64,000 nt of DNA from Paenibacillus sp. 1011MAR3C5 (GTDB taxonomy: Bacteria; Bacillota; Bacilli; Paenibacillales; Paenibacillaceae), in the NCBI RefSeq assembly GCF_003591485.1, contig NZ_QZCF01000009.1, forward strand, positions 62,001-126,000, given 5' to 3'. The notes beneath the pieces are model-generated. The model made no database searches and was not told where the DNA came from. It was given only the letters and a program-made list of their open reading frames with translations. The position numbers and the translations under genes are program-made. Positions 43,849 to 53,000 of this stretch are shown in pieces. Position 1 is the stretch's first letter. Every line of letters starts with the position of its first letter.

Positions 43849-44544
43849 TTGATTGCACATTTGATATCGCTGGTCGTGCTTGCTTTTGCCGTTAGCTTGG
43901 ATGGATTTGGCGTCGGCGTGACCTATGGCCTCAGGAAAATCCGTATTCCTTTCCTGTCGGTGTTCATTATCGCATGCTGCTCCGGATTAATTATCGGGCT
44001 CTCTATGCAAGCCGGGGGGTGGATCGGCAAGTATATTTCGGAATCCGCCGCTTCGCTTATCGGCGCATCTATACTCATCGCGATAGGCTGCTGGGCATTG
44101 ATTCAACTAGTGCGGGGCAAAAGCAATGATGATCCGGAACCCGCGGCTGAGGGTATTGGGAGGGCTAGTGAGCCTGCCAGAATTGCTGCAGCTGTAGAGA
44201 CGGCCCAAGTGCTGAAGCTGGAGCTGAAGCGGCTGGGGCTGGTGATTCAGATCTTGCGTACGCCGCAAGCGGCTGATGTGGACCGCTCGGGTACCATCTC
44301 ATCATCCGAAGCCGTCATGCTTGGTGTAGCTCTGTCGCTGGATGCATTCGGCGCTGGTCTCGGCGCTGCGCTGCTGGGGCTTCCGCCGCTTCTGACACCG
44401 CTTGTTATTGCGGCTGCGGGAGCATTATTCCTGGTCGCGGGCACACGGCTCGGCATGCGGTTCGCCGCAAAGAAAGGCATGCATGTGCTGTCGTATGTGC
44501 CGGGCATATTATTGATTTTGATAGGCATTATGAAGCTGTTATAA
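43849..44544 (+). CDS. ytaF: Sporulation membrane protein YtaF (MntP-like fold)
   Basis: A 231-residue protein with about six membrane helices in two halves, each with an acidic 'SLDGFGVG'/'SLDAFGAG' motif (residues about 17 and 165), as in MntP/YtaF. A long loop (about 85-150) lies between. The start is TTG, with GGGGAGGA about 8 nt upstream. In Bacillus it is a sporulation-associated membrane protein encoded between mutM and coaE, the same order as here. Transport activity is only inferred from the MntP relationship. Confidence 0.93.
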   Translation: MIAHLISLVVLAFAVSLDGFGVGVTYGLRKIRIPFLSVFIIACCSGLIIGLSMQAGGWIGKYISESAASLIGASILIAIGCWALIQLVRGKSNDDPEPAAEGIGRASEPARIAAAVETAQVLKLELKRLGLVIQILRTPQAADVDRSGTISSSEAVMLGVALSLDAFGAGLGAALLGLPPLLTPLVIAAAGALFLVAGTRLGMRFAAKKGMHVLSYVPGILLILIGIMKLL

Positions 44545-44559
44545 ATGGAGGTGGTCGCA

Positions 44560-45162
44560 ATGATCATTGGTTTGACCGGCGGAATCGCCAGCGGCAAGAG
44601 CACAGTCGGGCGCATGCTCGTCGAGCTTGGCGCTCGGCTTGTGGATGCCGATGCGGTCGCGCGCGAGATCGTGCGGCCCGGAGAGCCGGCGCTAGAGGCG
44701 ATCGCCTCTCTCTTCGGACAAGCTGTCCTGCAGCCTGAGGGCACGCTGGACCGCGCAGCTCTGGGCAATATTGTATTCAAGGACCCGGACTTGCTGGCGA
44801 AGCTGGAAGCGATCACGCATCCGGCTGTGCGCAAGCGAATGTGGGAGCAAATACATACGTATGCGGAAGCGGAGCCTGAGGGATTGGTCATTGGAGATGT
44901 GCCGCTTCTGTACGAGACGAAGCAAGCTGATCTGTATGAAGGCGTGCTTGTGGTCTATGTTCCTCCCGAGCTTCAGGTCGAGCGGCTAATGGATCGCAAT
45001 GGGATGAAAGAGGAAGAAGCGCGGCGCAGAGTTTCCTTGCAGATGGATATCGAAGAGAAGCGAAAGCGCGCGGATTGGATCATTGACAACAGCGGGACGA
45101 TGGAGGAGACGCAGGAGCAGGTAGTTGCGTTATGGCATCGTCTGGTCGGGACATCAAGATGA
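44560..45162 (+). CDS. coaE: Dephospho-CoA kinase
   Basis: A 200-residue kinase for the last step of coenzyme A synthesis. P-loop 'GLTGGIASGKSTVGRML', 'LVDADAVAREIV' and 'IGDVPLLYETK' are characteristic. GGAGGTG (44547-44553) sets the ATG at 44560; the ATG at 44545 overlaps this site and is rejected. Its TGA overlaps the next start as ATGA. Confidence 0.97.
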   Translation: MIIGLTGGIASGKSTVGRMLVELGARLVDADAVAREIVRPGEPALEAIASLFGQAVLQPEGTLDRAALGNIVFKDPDLLAKLEAITHPAVRKRMWEQIHTYAEAEPEGLVIGDVPLLYETKQADLYEGVLVVYVPPELQVERLMDRNGMKEEEARRRVSLQMDIEEKRKRADWIIDNSGTMEETQEQVVALWHRLVGTSR

Positions 45163-45728
45163 AGAGACTGCGGATGAAGAAACGGTACGCTCTAGTGTTG
45201 GTACTAGCTCTGCTCGCCATTCTTTTTCTGAAATCAGATTGGTTGGCTTCATGGATGTATCCGGTTTACTATAAGGAAGATATACGGGCAAGCGCATCGA
45301 ATTACGATCTGGAACCTCATCTGATCGCAGCGATTATACGGGCAGAATCCAATTACGTCACGGGCCGCGAGTCAAGGAAGGGTGCTTTGGGATTAATGCA
45401 GATCATGCCGGACACGGCGCATTGGGTCGTGGAGAAGGCGGGATTCGCCAAGGTGGATGATGACATACTTCGTCACCGGGCGGATGTAAGTATCGAGGTT
45501 GGAGCTTGGTATTTGAATTCCTTGCATGTGCAATTCGAGCAAAACGCCGTGGCTGCTGTAGCCGCATACAATGCCGGACCTGGCAATGTGCGCAAGTGGC
45601 TGGAGGCTGGAAGCTGGGACGGGAACATGGATAGCGTCAAGGATATCCCGTTCGGCGAGACGCGGCACTATGTACAACGGGTCTTTTACTATTATAATAA
45701 GTATAAAGATTTGTATCCCCGTTTCTAG
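45159..45728 (+). CDS. Membrane-anchored lytic transglycosylase (SLT domain)
   Basis: A 189-residue protein with an N-terminal membrane anchor (about 8-26) and an SLT lysozyme-like domain: catalytic glutamate in 'IIRAESNYV', then 'GALGLMQIMPDTAHW' and 'AVAAYNAGPGNVRKWL'. It cuts peptidoglycan between MurNAc and GlcNAc, forming anhydro ends. The ATG at 45159 overlaps the coaE stop as ATGA; an earlier in-frame ATG (45132) lies inside coaE, and ATG 45174 is also possible. Coupling with coaE is by position only. Confidence 0.9.
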   Translation: MKRLRMKKRYALVLVLALLAILFLKSDWLASWMYPVYYKEDIRASASNYDLEPHLIAAIIRAESNYVTGRESRKGALGLMQIMPDTAHWVVEKAGFAKVDDDILRHRADVSIEVGAWYLNSLHVQFEQNAVAAVAAYNAGPGNVRKWLEAGSWDGNMDSVKDIPFGETRHYVQRVFYYYNKYKDLYPRF

Positions 45729-45764
45729 GACGAATATCATATGACCATTGAACGTTAAGGAAGC

Positions 45765-45802
45765 CTTGGAGAGCTTGTCTCTTCTGGACAAGCTGCTCCA
45801 AG
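45765..45802. terminator. Hairpin between convergent transglycosylase and ssp genes
   Basis: CTTGGAG (45765-45771) pairs with CTCCAAG (45796-45802), and GCTTGTC (45773-45779) with GACAAGC (45787-45793). T-runs are weak on both strands. Confidence 0.65.
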
Positions 45803-45829
45803 ACTTTCGTTATTCATACAGATGAATCA

Positions 45830-46045
45830 TTATTTTGTGCCGGCTAGAGATTGTTCAGCAATTTGAACCAGGCGACGGGTAATGGAACCCCCGATGGAGC
45901 CTGCGTCTCTCGTTGCCATGTTACCGTAGTAGCCGTCTTGTGGGATCGCGATACCCAGCTCTTGTGCAACTTCATATTTCAGTTGGTCCAGAGCGGCAGT
46001 CGCTTGCGGCACTACCAATTGGTTGCTGCTGCGGGATTGACTCAT
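45830..46045 (-). CDS. Alpha/beta-type small acid-soluble spore protein
   Basis: A 71-residue SASP. It has the family regions 'LDQLKYEVAQELGI' with the germination-protease site around 'YEVAQELG', and 'GNMATRDAGSIGGSITRRLV' for DNA binding. SASPs coat spore DNA in the forespore and protect it. AAGGAGGTG precedes the ATG. A forespore sigma-G promoter is expected upstream; CATAATA near 46080 could be its -10 but the -35 is unclear. It shows the host forms spores. Confidence 0.97.
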   Translation of the reverse strand: MSQSRSSNQLVVPQATAALDQLKYEVAQELGIAIPQDGYYGNMATRDAGSIGGSITRRLVQIAEQSLAGTK

Positions 46046-46189
46046 TGTTGTTCACCTCCTTGCGGTTGGTAACTGTATTATGTGCGATATTCCAAAGATC
46101 ATTACAGGAAACGTATGGGATTTCATGGATGTAGTTAGCTTGTAAGGATGTAATCTGATGAAACAGTAAGTTGAAGGGAGGATATCACT

Positions 46190-46669
46190 ATGAAATGTCC
46201 GTATTGTGACTATGCGGGAACCAAGGTATTGGACTCTCGTCCAGCCAACGAAAACAAGTCCATCCGCCGCCGCAGGGAGTGCGAGAAGTGCAACCGTCGC
46301 TTTACAACGTTCGAGATGATTGAAGAAACACCACTAATCGTCATCAAAAAAGACGGAAGCCGCGAGGAATTCAGCCGTGACAAAATTCTTCGCGGCCTCA
46401 TCCGCGCATGCGAGAAGCGTCCTGTGCCAGTTGAGCGCCTGGAAGTGATCGTCTCCGAGGTGGAGAAGGAGCTTCGCACGACAGCACATGCAGAGGTCGA
46501 CAGCAGCGAGATCGGCGGTATCGTCATGAGCCAGCTCTATCCGGTCGACGAAGTGGCCTATGTCCGCTTCGCATCCGTCTACCGTCAATTCAAGGACATC
46601 GACATGTTTATGAAGGAGCTCAACAGCTTGCTGCATAAGCATCCGCTTAATGGCGGGGATAAGGGTTAG
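46190..46669 (+). CDS. nrdR: Transcriptional repressor NrdR
   Basis: A 159-residue repressor of ribonucleotide reductase genes. A zinc ribbon uses C3, C6, C31 and C34, and an ATP-cone (about 49-139, 'IKKDGSREEFSRDKILRGLIRACEKRPV') senses ATP/dATP. GGGAGG precedes the ATG. The length matches the family. A short stem GGGGAG/CTCCCC at 46727-46745 downstream may end the transcript. Confidence 0.98.
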   Translation: MKCPYCDYAGTKVLDSRPANENKSIRRRRECEKCNRRFTTFEMIEETPLIVIKKDGSREEFSRDKILRGLIRACEKRPVPVERLEVIVSEVEKELRTTAHAEVDSSEIGGIVMSQLYPVDEVAYVRFASVYRQFKDIDMFMKELNSLLHKHPLNGGDKG

Positions 46670-46726
46670 GGAGAGGGATTTCTGCCGGGAATAGCGTGGA
46701 ATTGCATAGGGCGGAGCAGATCGTCA

Positions 46727-46745
46727 GGGGAGCATATGTCTCCCC
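46727..46745 (+). terminator. Possible terminator after nrdR
   Basis: GGGGAG and CTCCCC pair around CATATGT; the following GCGCTTCTTCTT is only mildly T-rich. Confidence 0.4.
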
Positions 46746-46800
46746 GCGCTTCTTCTTATAATGTGATACAGAAGCAGCCCAATAGCCTATTAAAATGCAA

Positions 46801-46829
46801 TTGACATCGCTTTCCTCTCATGGTATGAT
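46801..46829 (+). promoter_or_regulatory. Consensus sigma-A promoter of tRNA-Ala
   Basis: TTGACA (46801-46806) and TATGAT (46824-46829) are separated by 17 bp; the tRNA begins 17 bp further on. Confidence 0.9.
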
Positions 46830-46846
46830 CTATCTTGTCGTTATTC

Positions 46847-46919
46847 GGGGCCTTAGCTCAGCTGGGAGAGCGCATCGCTGGCAGCGATGAGGTCAGGGGT
46901 TCGATCCCCCTAGGCTCCA
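46847..46919 (+). tRNA. tRNA-Ala (anticodon GGC)
   Basis: A 73-nt cloverleaf. Acceptor GGGGCCT pairs with AGGCTCC (one G-T), discriminator A at 46919, anticodon stem CATCG/CGATG around CTGGCAG (anticodon GGC), and T-arm around GGTTCGATCC. CCA is not encoded. Its 3' half is repeated downstream, marking it as an integration target. Confidence 0.96.
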
Positions 46920-46988
46920 TACAAAAAAGGACGTCATCACATATTGTGATGGCGTTTTTTTGTATGGATTGCCTAGGGGGCGAACCCC
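46896..46988. repeat. Extended inverted repeat spanning tRNA T-arm and its terminator
   Basis: The T-arm and acceptor end (46896-46922) recur in inverted, slightly altered form at 46961-46988 (GTATGGA, GCCTAGGGGG, CGAACCCC). The terminator stem sits between them, so the whole forms one long palindrome. Confidence 0.8.
46931..46961 (+). terminator. Terminator of tRNA-Ala
   Basis: ACGTCATCAC (46931-46940) pairs with GTGATGGCGT (46946-46955, one T-G), loop ATATT, then a T-run. Confidence 0.92.
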
Positions 46989-47131
46989 GGGGTTCAGTCC
47001 GCGCGGACGGAGCGAATGCGGAGGAGCACGGCGTCTGAATCTACCGCTAAAAGTCCTCGTTGAATAAGCTTCGTCAGCATAGGATCAGGATTCGGACATC
47101 CCATGTTGATTGACGAGCTTATCCGAGTCGT

Positions 47132-47150
47132 ATCCCCCTAGGCTCCATAC
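47132..47150 (+). repeat. Direct repeat of the tRNA-Ala 3' end (19 bp), possible att remnant
   Basis: Nineteen bases are identical to 46904-46922 (ending GGCTCCATAC). It is followed by its own A-run and terminator. The 209 bp between the two copies (46923-47131) carry no recognisable gene. Confidence 0.75.
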
Positions 47151-47151
47151 T

Positions 47152-47199
47152 AAAAAAACCTTGTAACAACGGGATTTCCCGAAGCTACAAGGTTTTTTT
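47152..47199. terminator. Strong bidirectional terminator
   Basis: AAAAAAACCTTGTA (47152-47165) pairs with TACAAGGTTTTTTT (47186-47199), with a small inner GGGATTTCCC hairpin. Confidence 0.9.
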
Positions 47200-47336
47200 G
47201 ATGTTATTTATTGACTAAGAATCTTATCTTGGTCACACGTTTGGTCACAGTACTGAATTTTTTGAGCTACTTTAGAGGAAATTCATTGAGTACACCGATT
47301 CCAACGTATGGGGAAATAGCACATAGGTTCAAATAT

Positions 47337-47939
47337 TTAGCCTTGATTAATTGATTGCCCAAATAACATATCCCCATATTGCGAAGCAGTCTGCTTATGG
47401 ACTGAAGGTAAAACATGAGAGTAAGTATCGAGAGTTACTCTGATGTCTGAATGTCCTAGAATTTCTTTAACAACTTTAGGGTTTATATTTTGGGCTTACA
47501 TGAGAGTTGCTACTGTATGCCTTAGGTCGTGGAAGCGGATCTGTGGTACATCAGCTTTCTTGATTAAGCTGTAGAACTTGCGAAGTAAATTCCGAGGGTT
47601 AAGGGGGCTCATTAAAGTCAATGTCCTTCCAGCGCAGTCCTAATATTTCTTATTGCCCATCCCAGTAGTCAAAGCAAGTAAGAAAGCAATATGAAGGTCA
47701 TCTTTCTCTGCAAGCTTTAAGAAACTAACGGCTTCTTCCAGGTTCCATACGGACATCTCCTTATGGGGAACTTTTGGAGCCTCAGCATCAGCAGCCGGAT
47801 TGTAAGTAATGTATTTGCGTCTTTGAGCCATCTTAAATGAGCTTTTCACGATCTTTTGAATGTCTTGGATGGAACGTTCAGATAGTCCAGTGTCTCTAAG
47901 CAGAAATACGTAAAACTTTTCAATTAAGACAGTGGTTTA
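47337..47939 (-). pseudogene. Decayed tyrosine recombinase (integrase)
   Basis: The minus strand encodes broken pieces of a phage-type integrase. One frame reads from about 47939 through 'LRDTGLSERSIQDIQKIV' to a stop at 47640, covering the arm/core N-part. A shifted frame continues with 'LRWKDIDFNE', and the catalytic region is legible as 'IRFHDLRHTVATLM', a stop, then 'VVKEILGHSDIRVTLDTYSHVLP', with the active-site R, H-x-x-R, LGH and tyrosine all visible. It ends at TAA (47337-47339). The N-terminus is missing. At least one frameshift and two stops make it inactive. It lies between two copies of the tRNA-Ala 3' end, as expected for a remnant of a tRNA-targeting element. Confidence 0.9.
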
Positions 47940-48036
47940 CTTGCTCATTTCCTGATTTTCGAAGTAGGCACAATATGTTTCAGAACGTTTGATTTATAGG
48001 TTCTATAAGCTCGAACGAAAAAACATAAAAATTCTT

Positions 48037-48061
48037 GAAAGCCTTGTCTCACAAGGCTTTC
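48037..48061 (-). terminator. Perfect 11-bp hairpin with T-rich tail on the minus strand
   Basis: GAAAGCCTTGT and ACAAGGCTTTC pair around CTC. On the minus strand it is followed by AAGAATTTTTATGTTTTTT. No intact minus-strand gene remains upstream of it. Confidence 0.6.
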
Positions 48062-48100
48062 TCCTGCTATATCCTTAACGCACAAACCCCCATCTCCCCA

Positions 48101-48142
48101 CTGGCAGCGATGAGGTCAGGGGTTCGATCCCCCTATTCTCCA
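48101..48142 (+). repeat. Copy of the tRNA-Ala 3' half, probable att site of a lost element
   Basis: Forty of 42 bases match 46878-46919, starting exactly at the anticodon loop, a usual crossover region for tyrosine integrases. The acceptor strand differs (ATTCTCC instead of AGGCTCC) and is followed by CCA, so it comes from another tRNA version. No 5' half is present. The gap 47940-48354 otherwise holds only hairpins and a short repeat. Confidence 0.9.
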
Positions 48143-48158
48143 CCAACACCTAACACTA

Positions 48159-48181
48159 AACGGCAGAGATGCCGTTTTTTT
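48159..48181 (+). terminator. Terminator after the att copy
   Basis: AACGGCA-GAGA-TGCCGTT followed by a T-run. A second small stem GCACGC-GAA-GCGTGC is at 48307-48321. Confidence 0.85.
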
Positions 48182-48189
48182 GTATTTAC

Positions 48190-48245
48190 TGCGGATTGCT
48201 GTGTGTCGCTTATTAAGGAAATAGCATATTGGAGCAACATTTACC
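48190..48245. repeat. 56-bp dispersed repeat, copy 1
   Basis: Similar to 61227-61281: the first 22 bases match at 19 positions and the last 14 at 13; the middle differs. No coding role seen. Confidence 0.5.
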
Positions 48246-48394
48246 TATCCGACGAAGCTCAGATTCTGCTGCGCTTGGGCTACTGTTAATGGCTTAAGCC
48301 AGTCGAGCACGCGAAGCGTGCGAAACAGAAAAGCCTCCGCTGCCCGCCCATGAATGTTGGTCAAGACCCCAATTAGCGGACATTGGAAAAACAC

Positions 48395-49278
48395 CTAAGC
48401 AGCAAACTGACGCCGGTACTCAACCGGCGTCAATTTTTTTAGTTTTCTCTGCGGTCGCGAATGATTGTAAAAAGTGATGTAGGACTCAATTCTCCTTTGT
48501 GCTTCCTCAATGGATCGAATATCATAGAGGTAGAGTCCTTCCGTTTTGAGAGGCGAGAAGAAACTCTCCAATGAGGCGTTGTCATGACAATTGCCCGACG
48601 AGACATGCTGATTTGGGCGCCAACCTTTGGCAGCATGTCGTGGTATACATGGGACGTGTACTGGAATCCTTGATCGCTGTGAACGATTAATCCAGTCACG
48701 TCTTTTTGCTTTTCAAATGCTTTTTTGAATGTCTGTAGGATGAGCTGGTTGTCTTTTCGAAGATCCATGTGGTATGCCACAATCTCATTGTTATACAGGT
48801 CCTTAATCGCAGATAGGTACATCCATGTATCCGAGACGCGGTATTGCGTCACGTCAGTGACCCATTTTTGACTTGGCAACTCGGCTTGAAATTCTCGGTT
48901 CAGTACGTTTTCCGCAACACGACCACCTGCAGACGACACATAGTTGCATCGATGCTTACGCCGGATTTTAGAACGTATTCCAAGTTCCTGCATGAGACGC
49001 AGAACCTTCTTGTGATTGACCCAAATTCCATGTTCTCGCAACAGAAAGAGCTGAAGCTGTCTGTACCCGTATTTGCCGTCATACTTAGCGTACAAAGCTT
49101 GGATCTTCTCCTTAAGCTCTTGATCCCGATCGCCTGACTTACGCTTTAAATACGCATAATAGCCACTACGCGAGACGTTGAACGCTTTACACAACTCCGC
49201 TACACCGTACCATCTTGTTGTCTGTTCAATGGCCCTGTACTTTTGACGCGTTCCTCCTGCATCCAGATTTCCCAACAC
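48395..49278 (-). pseudogene. IS150-type transposase OrfB with frameshift
   Basis: Encodes the DDE transposase half: 'GVAELCKAFNVSRSGYYAYLKR' helper region, 'WVTDVTQYRVSDTWMYLSAIKDLYNNEIVAY' with the first catalytic aspartates, and 'IVHSDQGFQYTS'. Near 48595 one G is missing after 'MSRR'; restoring it gives 'GNCHDNASLESFFSPLK' with the last glutamate and a reading frame that ends at TAG 48395-48397 ('RRQFAA'). As it stands the frame runs out of phase to 48439. The product is normally made by -1 slippage from orfA on CTAAAAAAG (49278-49286). The catalytic E lies beyond the break, so this copy cannot make active transposase. Confidence 0.88.
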
Positions 49279-49556
49279 TTTTTTAGCATGTCGTTCTCCC
49301 GCTTTAAGCTTTCGATATGGAGGTTCTCATCGATGTATTCCTCTTTACGCCCTCGACGATCCAAGAGTCCAAACTCGCCTAGCTTTCGATATTTTCTCAT
49401 CCATATTTTCATTCGATCTTTGTCTATGATCCCAAAATGTACGTTAATCCGACGATAAGTCCAACCTTCCTCAACATGCAGTCTAATTGCCTCAACTCTA
49501 ACCTCATGCGAGTATTGTTTTAGCTTCTGCCCTTTAAATGCCACGAAAAAATGCAC
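49200..49556 (-). CDS. IS150-type transposase OrfA
   Basis: A 118-residue IS3-family OrfA. It has a helix-turn-helix ('YSHEVRVEAIRLHVEEGWTYRRIN...DRMKIWMRKYRKLG') and a C-terminal leucine-zipper-like helix ('SLKRENDMLKKC'). The codons for LKK form the slippery run used to join OrfB. The true start may be a GTG a few codons inside (before AFKGQK). OrfA alone would bind the ends; without a working OrfB the element is stuck unless helped by another copy. Confidence 0.88.
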   Translation of the reverse strand: MHFFVAFKGQKLKQYSHEVRVEAIRLHVEEGWTYRRINVHFGIIDKDRMKIWMRKYRKLGEFGLLDRRGRKEEYIDENLHIESLKRENDMLKKCWEIWMQEERVKSTGPLNRQQDGTV

Positions 49557-49639
49557 CCCCTAGAATTTCATCGGTTAAACCTGGGGGTTAATCCAATGTC
49601 CATTCTAAGGGGTGCACTACAACACTCTTAGGTGTCTTT

Positions 49640-49857
49640 ATTTTGCACGGTATGCAAAATGTAGGCAATCCGGGTTTCTCCGAGGAGAAACCTTTGCCCC
49701 GCACGGCTTTGCAGCCTATTTTACATCATGCCGCCCAAATCAGGCATGCCTGCAGGCAGGCCCTTTATCTTTTCTTAGTTTATTTACAATTACCGCTTCA
49801 GTTATCAGGAACACAGCCGCAACGGATGCCTCGTTCTGCAGAGTAGAGCGAGGCATC
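49640..49857 (+). other. Structured leader-like region upstream of the giant gene, ending in a terminator
   Basis: Successive stems: ATTTTGCA/TGCAAAAT (49640-49660), GGCAA/TTGCC enclosing perfect GGTTTCTCC/GGAGAAACC (49664 to about 49698), TAGGC/GCCTA further out, and a terminator GATGCCTCG/CGAGGCATC (49825-49857) followed by a T-rich tract. The order of compact folds, then a terminator, then a gene looks like a riboswitch-type leader, but I could not match it to a known class (c-di-GMP-I was considered). The rest of the 514-bp gap 49557-50070 is the IS end and the 5' leader. Confidence 0.5.
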
Positions 49858-50070
49858 TTATATTTTTATGTCGAAATAAAGTTTCATAATAAAATGTATT
49901 TGCGAAATTTATTGACGAAACATTCGAATTTGTATAATATTCAGATAGGAAACGCTGTGCGATATTAAGCTGAAAAATTACTTTATAGGGAGGGATGGGG
50001 AAAAGAAATAAGGCGAAACTGTTCAGTGGCTTGGGGCGAAATACCAACATTAATAAAAGGAGCAGTGAAA

Positions 50071-53000
50071 ATGAATCGTTTATTTGTGCGTTGCAAAGCA
50101 ATATGCAGCCGGATGCTTATCGTATTAATGCTAACATCCATGTTACCTGCTGTTCACGTTTCAGCGGCGGGGGTTACTCCTCCAGATTCAGATGCATGGA
50201 CACCATATCAACAGTACTTAAACTCGAATGTTTCTAAGAAGGAAGATATGCGTGCGACTTGGATTGTAACCGTTTACAATTCAGACTGGCCATCTTCAGC
50301 ATCGTTAGCTATTTCTGATACTGCAGCAAGGGTGGAAAAGCAAAAGCAAGAACTAAGCAATATCTTGGATGCGGCAGTTGCTAGCAATCTGAATGCAGTT
50401 ATGTTTCAGGTTCGCCCATCTTCCGATGCGCTTTATAAATCTGATCTAGTTCCCTGGTCTACAGTTATGACAGGGACACCAGGCGGTGATCCAGGCTTTG
50501 ATCCGCTTGAATATGCAATAGACGAAGCGCACAAGCGTGGAATAGAGCTGCACGCATGGTTTAATCCATATCGTGCTGCAACTGCGGTAAATGATGCCAT
50601 GGTTGCTCAACTCAAGGCACTGCCAAAGAGTATTTTCAACACTCATTTTGATTGGATTAAAAAAGCCTATGATGGAGTGTATGTAGTAGATCCAGGTATA
50701 CCTGAAGCACAAGGATGGATAGTGGATAGCGTTATGGAAGTTGTTAATAAGTATGATATTGACGGCGTTCATTTCGATGACTATTTCTACCATGAGGGCA
50801 AAGCCTATGATTATGATGACAAAGCTACATTTGAAAAGTATAAGGGCGGTTTTACAGACAGAGGCGATTGGCGAAGAAATAATACATACAAACTAATCAG
50901 CGATCTTTCCCAAGAAATTCGTTCAGCAAAACCCTGGGTACAGTTTGGAATAAGCCCTGCTGGTATGTGGGGCAATATTAAAGACGGGCATGTTAACGGT
51001 TCTCCAACTGCCGGTGGTGGACCAAACTATGATAGGGCCTTTGCAGATACGTTAAGATGGGGGAACGAGGGGCTGATTGACTACCTGACCCCACAGGTTT
51101 ACTGGCCCTTTGGCCGTGATGTGGCTCCCTACGGTGTAATAGCAACATGGTGGGCGGATCACCTTACAAATCCCAATACAAAGCTTTATATGGGTATGGG
51201 ATTGTATAGGGTAAATGATACAACCAATTCAACTGAAACAGGATTTTTAGATCCCTATGCCAAAGAAGAGATTATCAGGGAGATACAACTCAATACAAAC
51301 TATAGAAGTGAAATTACAGGCCGCGGGATCGATGGTTCATTCCTATACCAGGGCAGCAATATTATTCCAGGTTCAAAAATTTATAAAAAGGAAGCTGTAG
51401 AAGAGGGAGTAAGGACCGCTTGGGCAAATAAGGCTATATCACCAAAATCAACCTGGAAGAGCGGCGTTGCTCCAGCGATGCCCACAAACGTTACTGCCAA
51501 GGCTGTAGATGGCGCTACACAAGTAACATGGACATCTAATGATGAAACAGGCAGCACAGCATATTATGCGATTTATAGATTTGGACAGAATGAAAATCTT
51601 GATACATCAGATTCAACAAAAATAATTGCAGTTGTTGGTAAGACAGTTGATAGTGACGGTAAGGATATAACAAGCTATACTGATACAGCTGTATCCGATC
51701 CAAGCAAGGTACAGTATGTAGTCACGGCACTTGACCGCCTCCAGAACGAGAGCTCGCCAAATGCACCGACACCGGTTAGTGCAATCGATGCAGACATTAC
51801 TACTGCAGCCGGTACAGCCCCGGTTCTTCCGGTATCCGTAAAGGTTAACATGACATCAGGTTCTCCGGCTAATATGATGGTAAAGTGGGACAAGATAACT
51901 GACCCTAATCTTTATTCCGCTGCCGGAAATAGCTTTGATGTAACCGGGAAAGTTATTCATACTAACGGAACACAAACAGAAATGACTGTAACAGCACATG
52001 TTTCAGTTGTTGCACCGGCTATAAAATATATTAATCCTGTAATTGTAAGAACAGAACAAAATACTGCTCCGGTATTTCCAGCTACTGTGGATGTCATATA
52101 TACAGACCATACAGTTTCGTCACTTCCTGTTATATGGGAAACACCGGATCCTGAAGATTACAAAAACGCCGCACCTTTCGATGAATACAGAAATCCAAGT
52201 GTGAAAGGCATACAGGGAATAGTTGATGGAACAAATCTAAAAGCAGAAGGCAATTATATCGTATATCCGGCAGTTAACGTATATGCGCCCATAGCTGTTA
52301 CAACTCGGGTGGGAATACCTCCAATACTTCCCCCTAGCGTTAATGCCACATACACTGACGGTACAAGCTCAAGCGTAGCAGTAGTCTGGGATGATATTCC
52401 GGCAGAAAACTACGCTAGCATTAATGACTTTACCGTAAAGGGAACCGTTGAAGGTGCCGCAATGAAGGTAGAAGCTGCGGTAACTGTTGAAAGCGCTGTA
52501 AACATAGTAAGCATTGATCCGGTATATGTGAAGACAGGTATCGGCGTAGCACCAAAACTTCCAAATACCGTTAAGGTAACCTATGATGATGGCACGAAGG
52601 ACACTGTTTTAGTAACCTGGCCAAGTGTGGATCCGGCTGTTGACTGCTTAACAACACACAGATTTACGGTTACAGGGACAATAAATGGTACATCCACTAA
52701 TGTTACAGCTACAGTTGAAGTTGCTGCAGTAATAGTGCTAGACGACTTTGAAAATGGGGTTGTTTACGGCGGTGCTGCCCAAAGCATGATTAAGTGGACA
52801 GGCGACAGTGCCAGCAGCACACCGCCAACTTTGTCCTATGATACCGCTATAAAGCATAGTGGAAATAGTTCCTTGAAGGTTGACTATAAGCTATCCAAAG
52901 TTGCAGGTACTGCAAGCGCTTATGTTCGACCGAACCAAGGTACGGGCCTTGTGTTTAAACCCGGGGAAGTGCCGCAAAAGATAGGTTTCTGGGTGTATGG

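Larger units (their letters stand above)
48355..49624 (-). mobile_element. IS3-family (IS150 group) insertion sequence, inactive
   Basis: About 1270 bp bounded by imperfect inverted ends: TGTTGGTCAAGACCCC at the left; the right end read inward starts TGTTGTAGTGCACCCC; both ends share GGACATTGGA. It holds overlapping orfA and orfB with an A6G slippery site. The orfB frame is broken by one missing base. No target-site duplication is obvious at the chosen ends (left flank GAA, right flank CTC). It sits 0.45 kb upstream of the giant surface-protein gene. Confidence 0.85.

Noticed and set aside
48035..48289. 84-codon plus-strand open frame across the att copy
   Set aside because: It runs through a hairpin, tRNA sequence and a terminator; no RBS and no protein-like pattern.
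48355..49624. Target-site duplication of the IS
   Set aside because: Flanks at the chosen ends (GAA and CTC) do not match, so none is reported.
49640..49760. Cyclic-di-GMP-I (GEMM) riboswitch
   Set aside because: Both strands were compared with the core motifs (GCAAAGCC and the paired GGTAGCC-type end); only fragments fit, so no class is claimed.
49995..50237. 80-codon frame starting just before the giant gene
   Set aside because: It has GGGAGGG before its ATG but reads into the giant gene in the wrong frame with no family-like features; at most an uncertain leader peptide.
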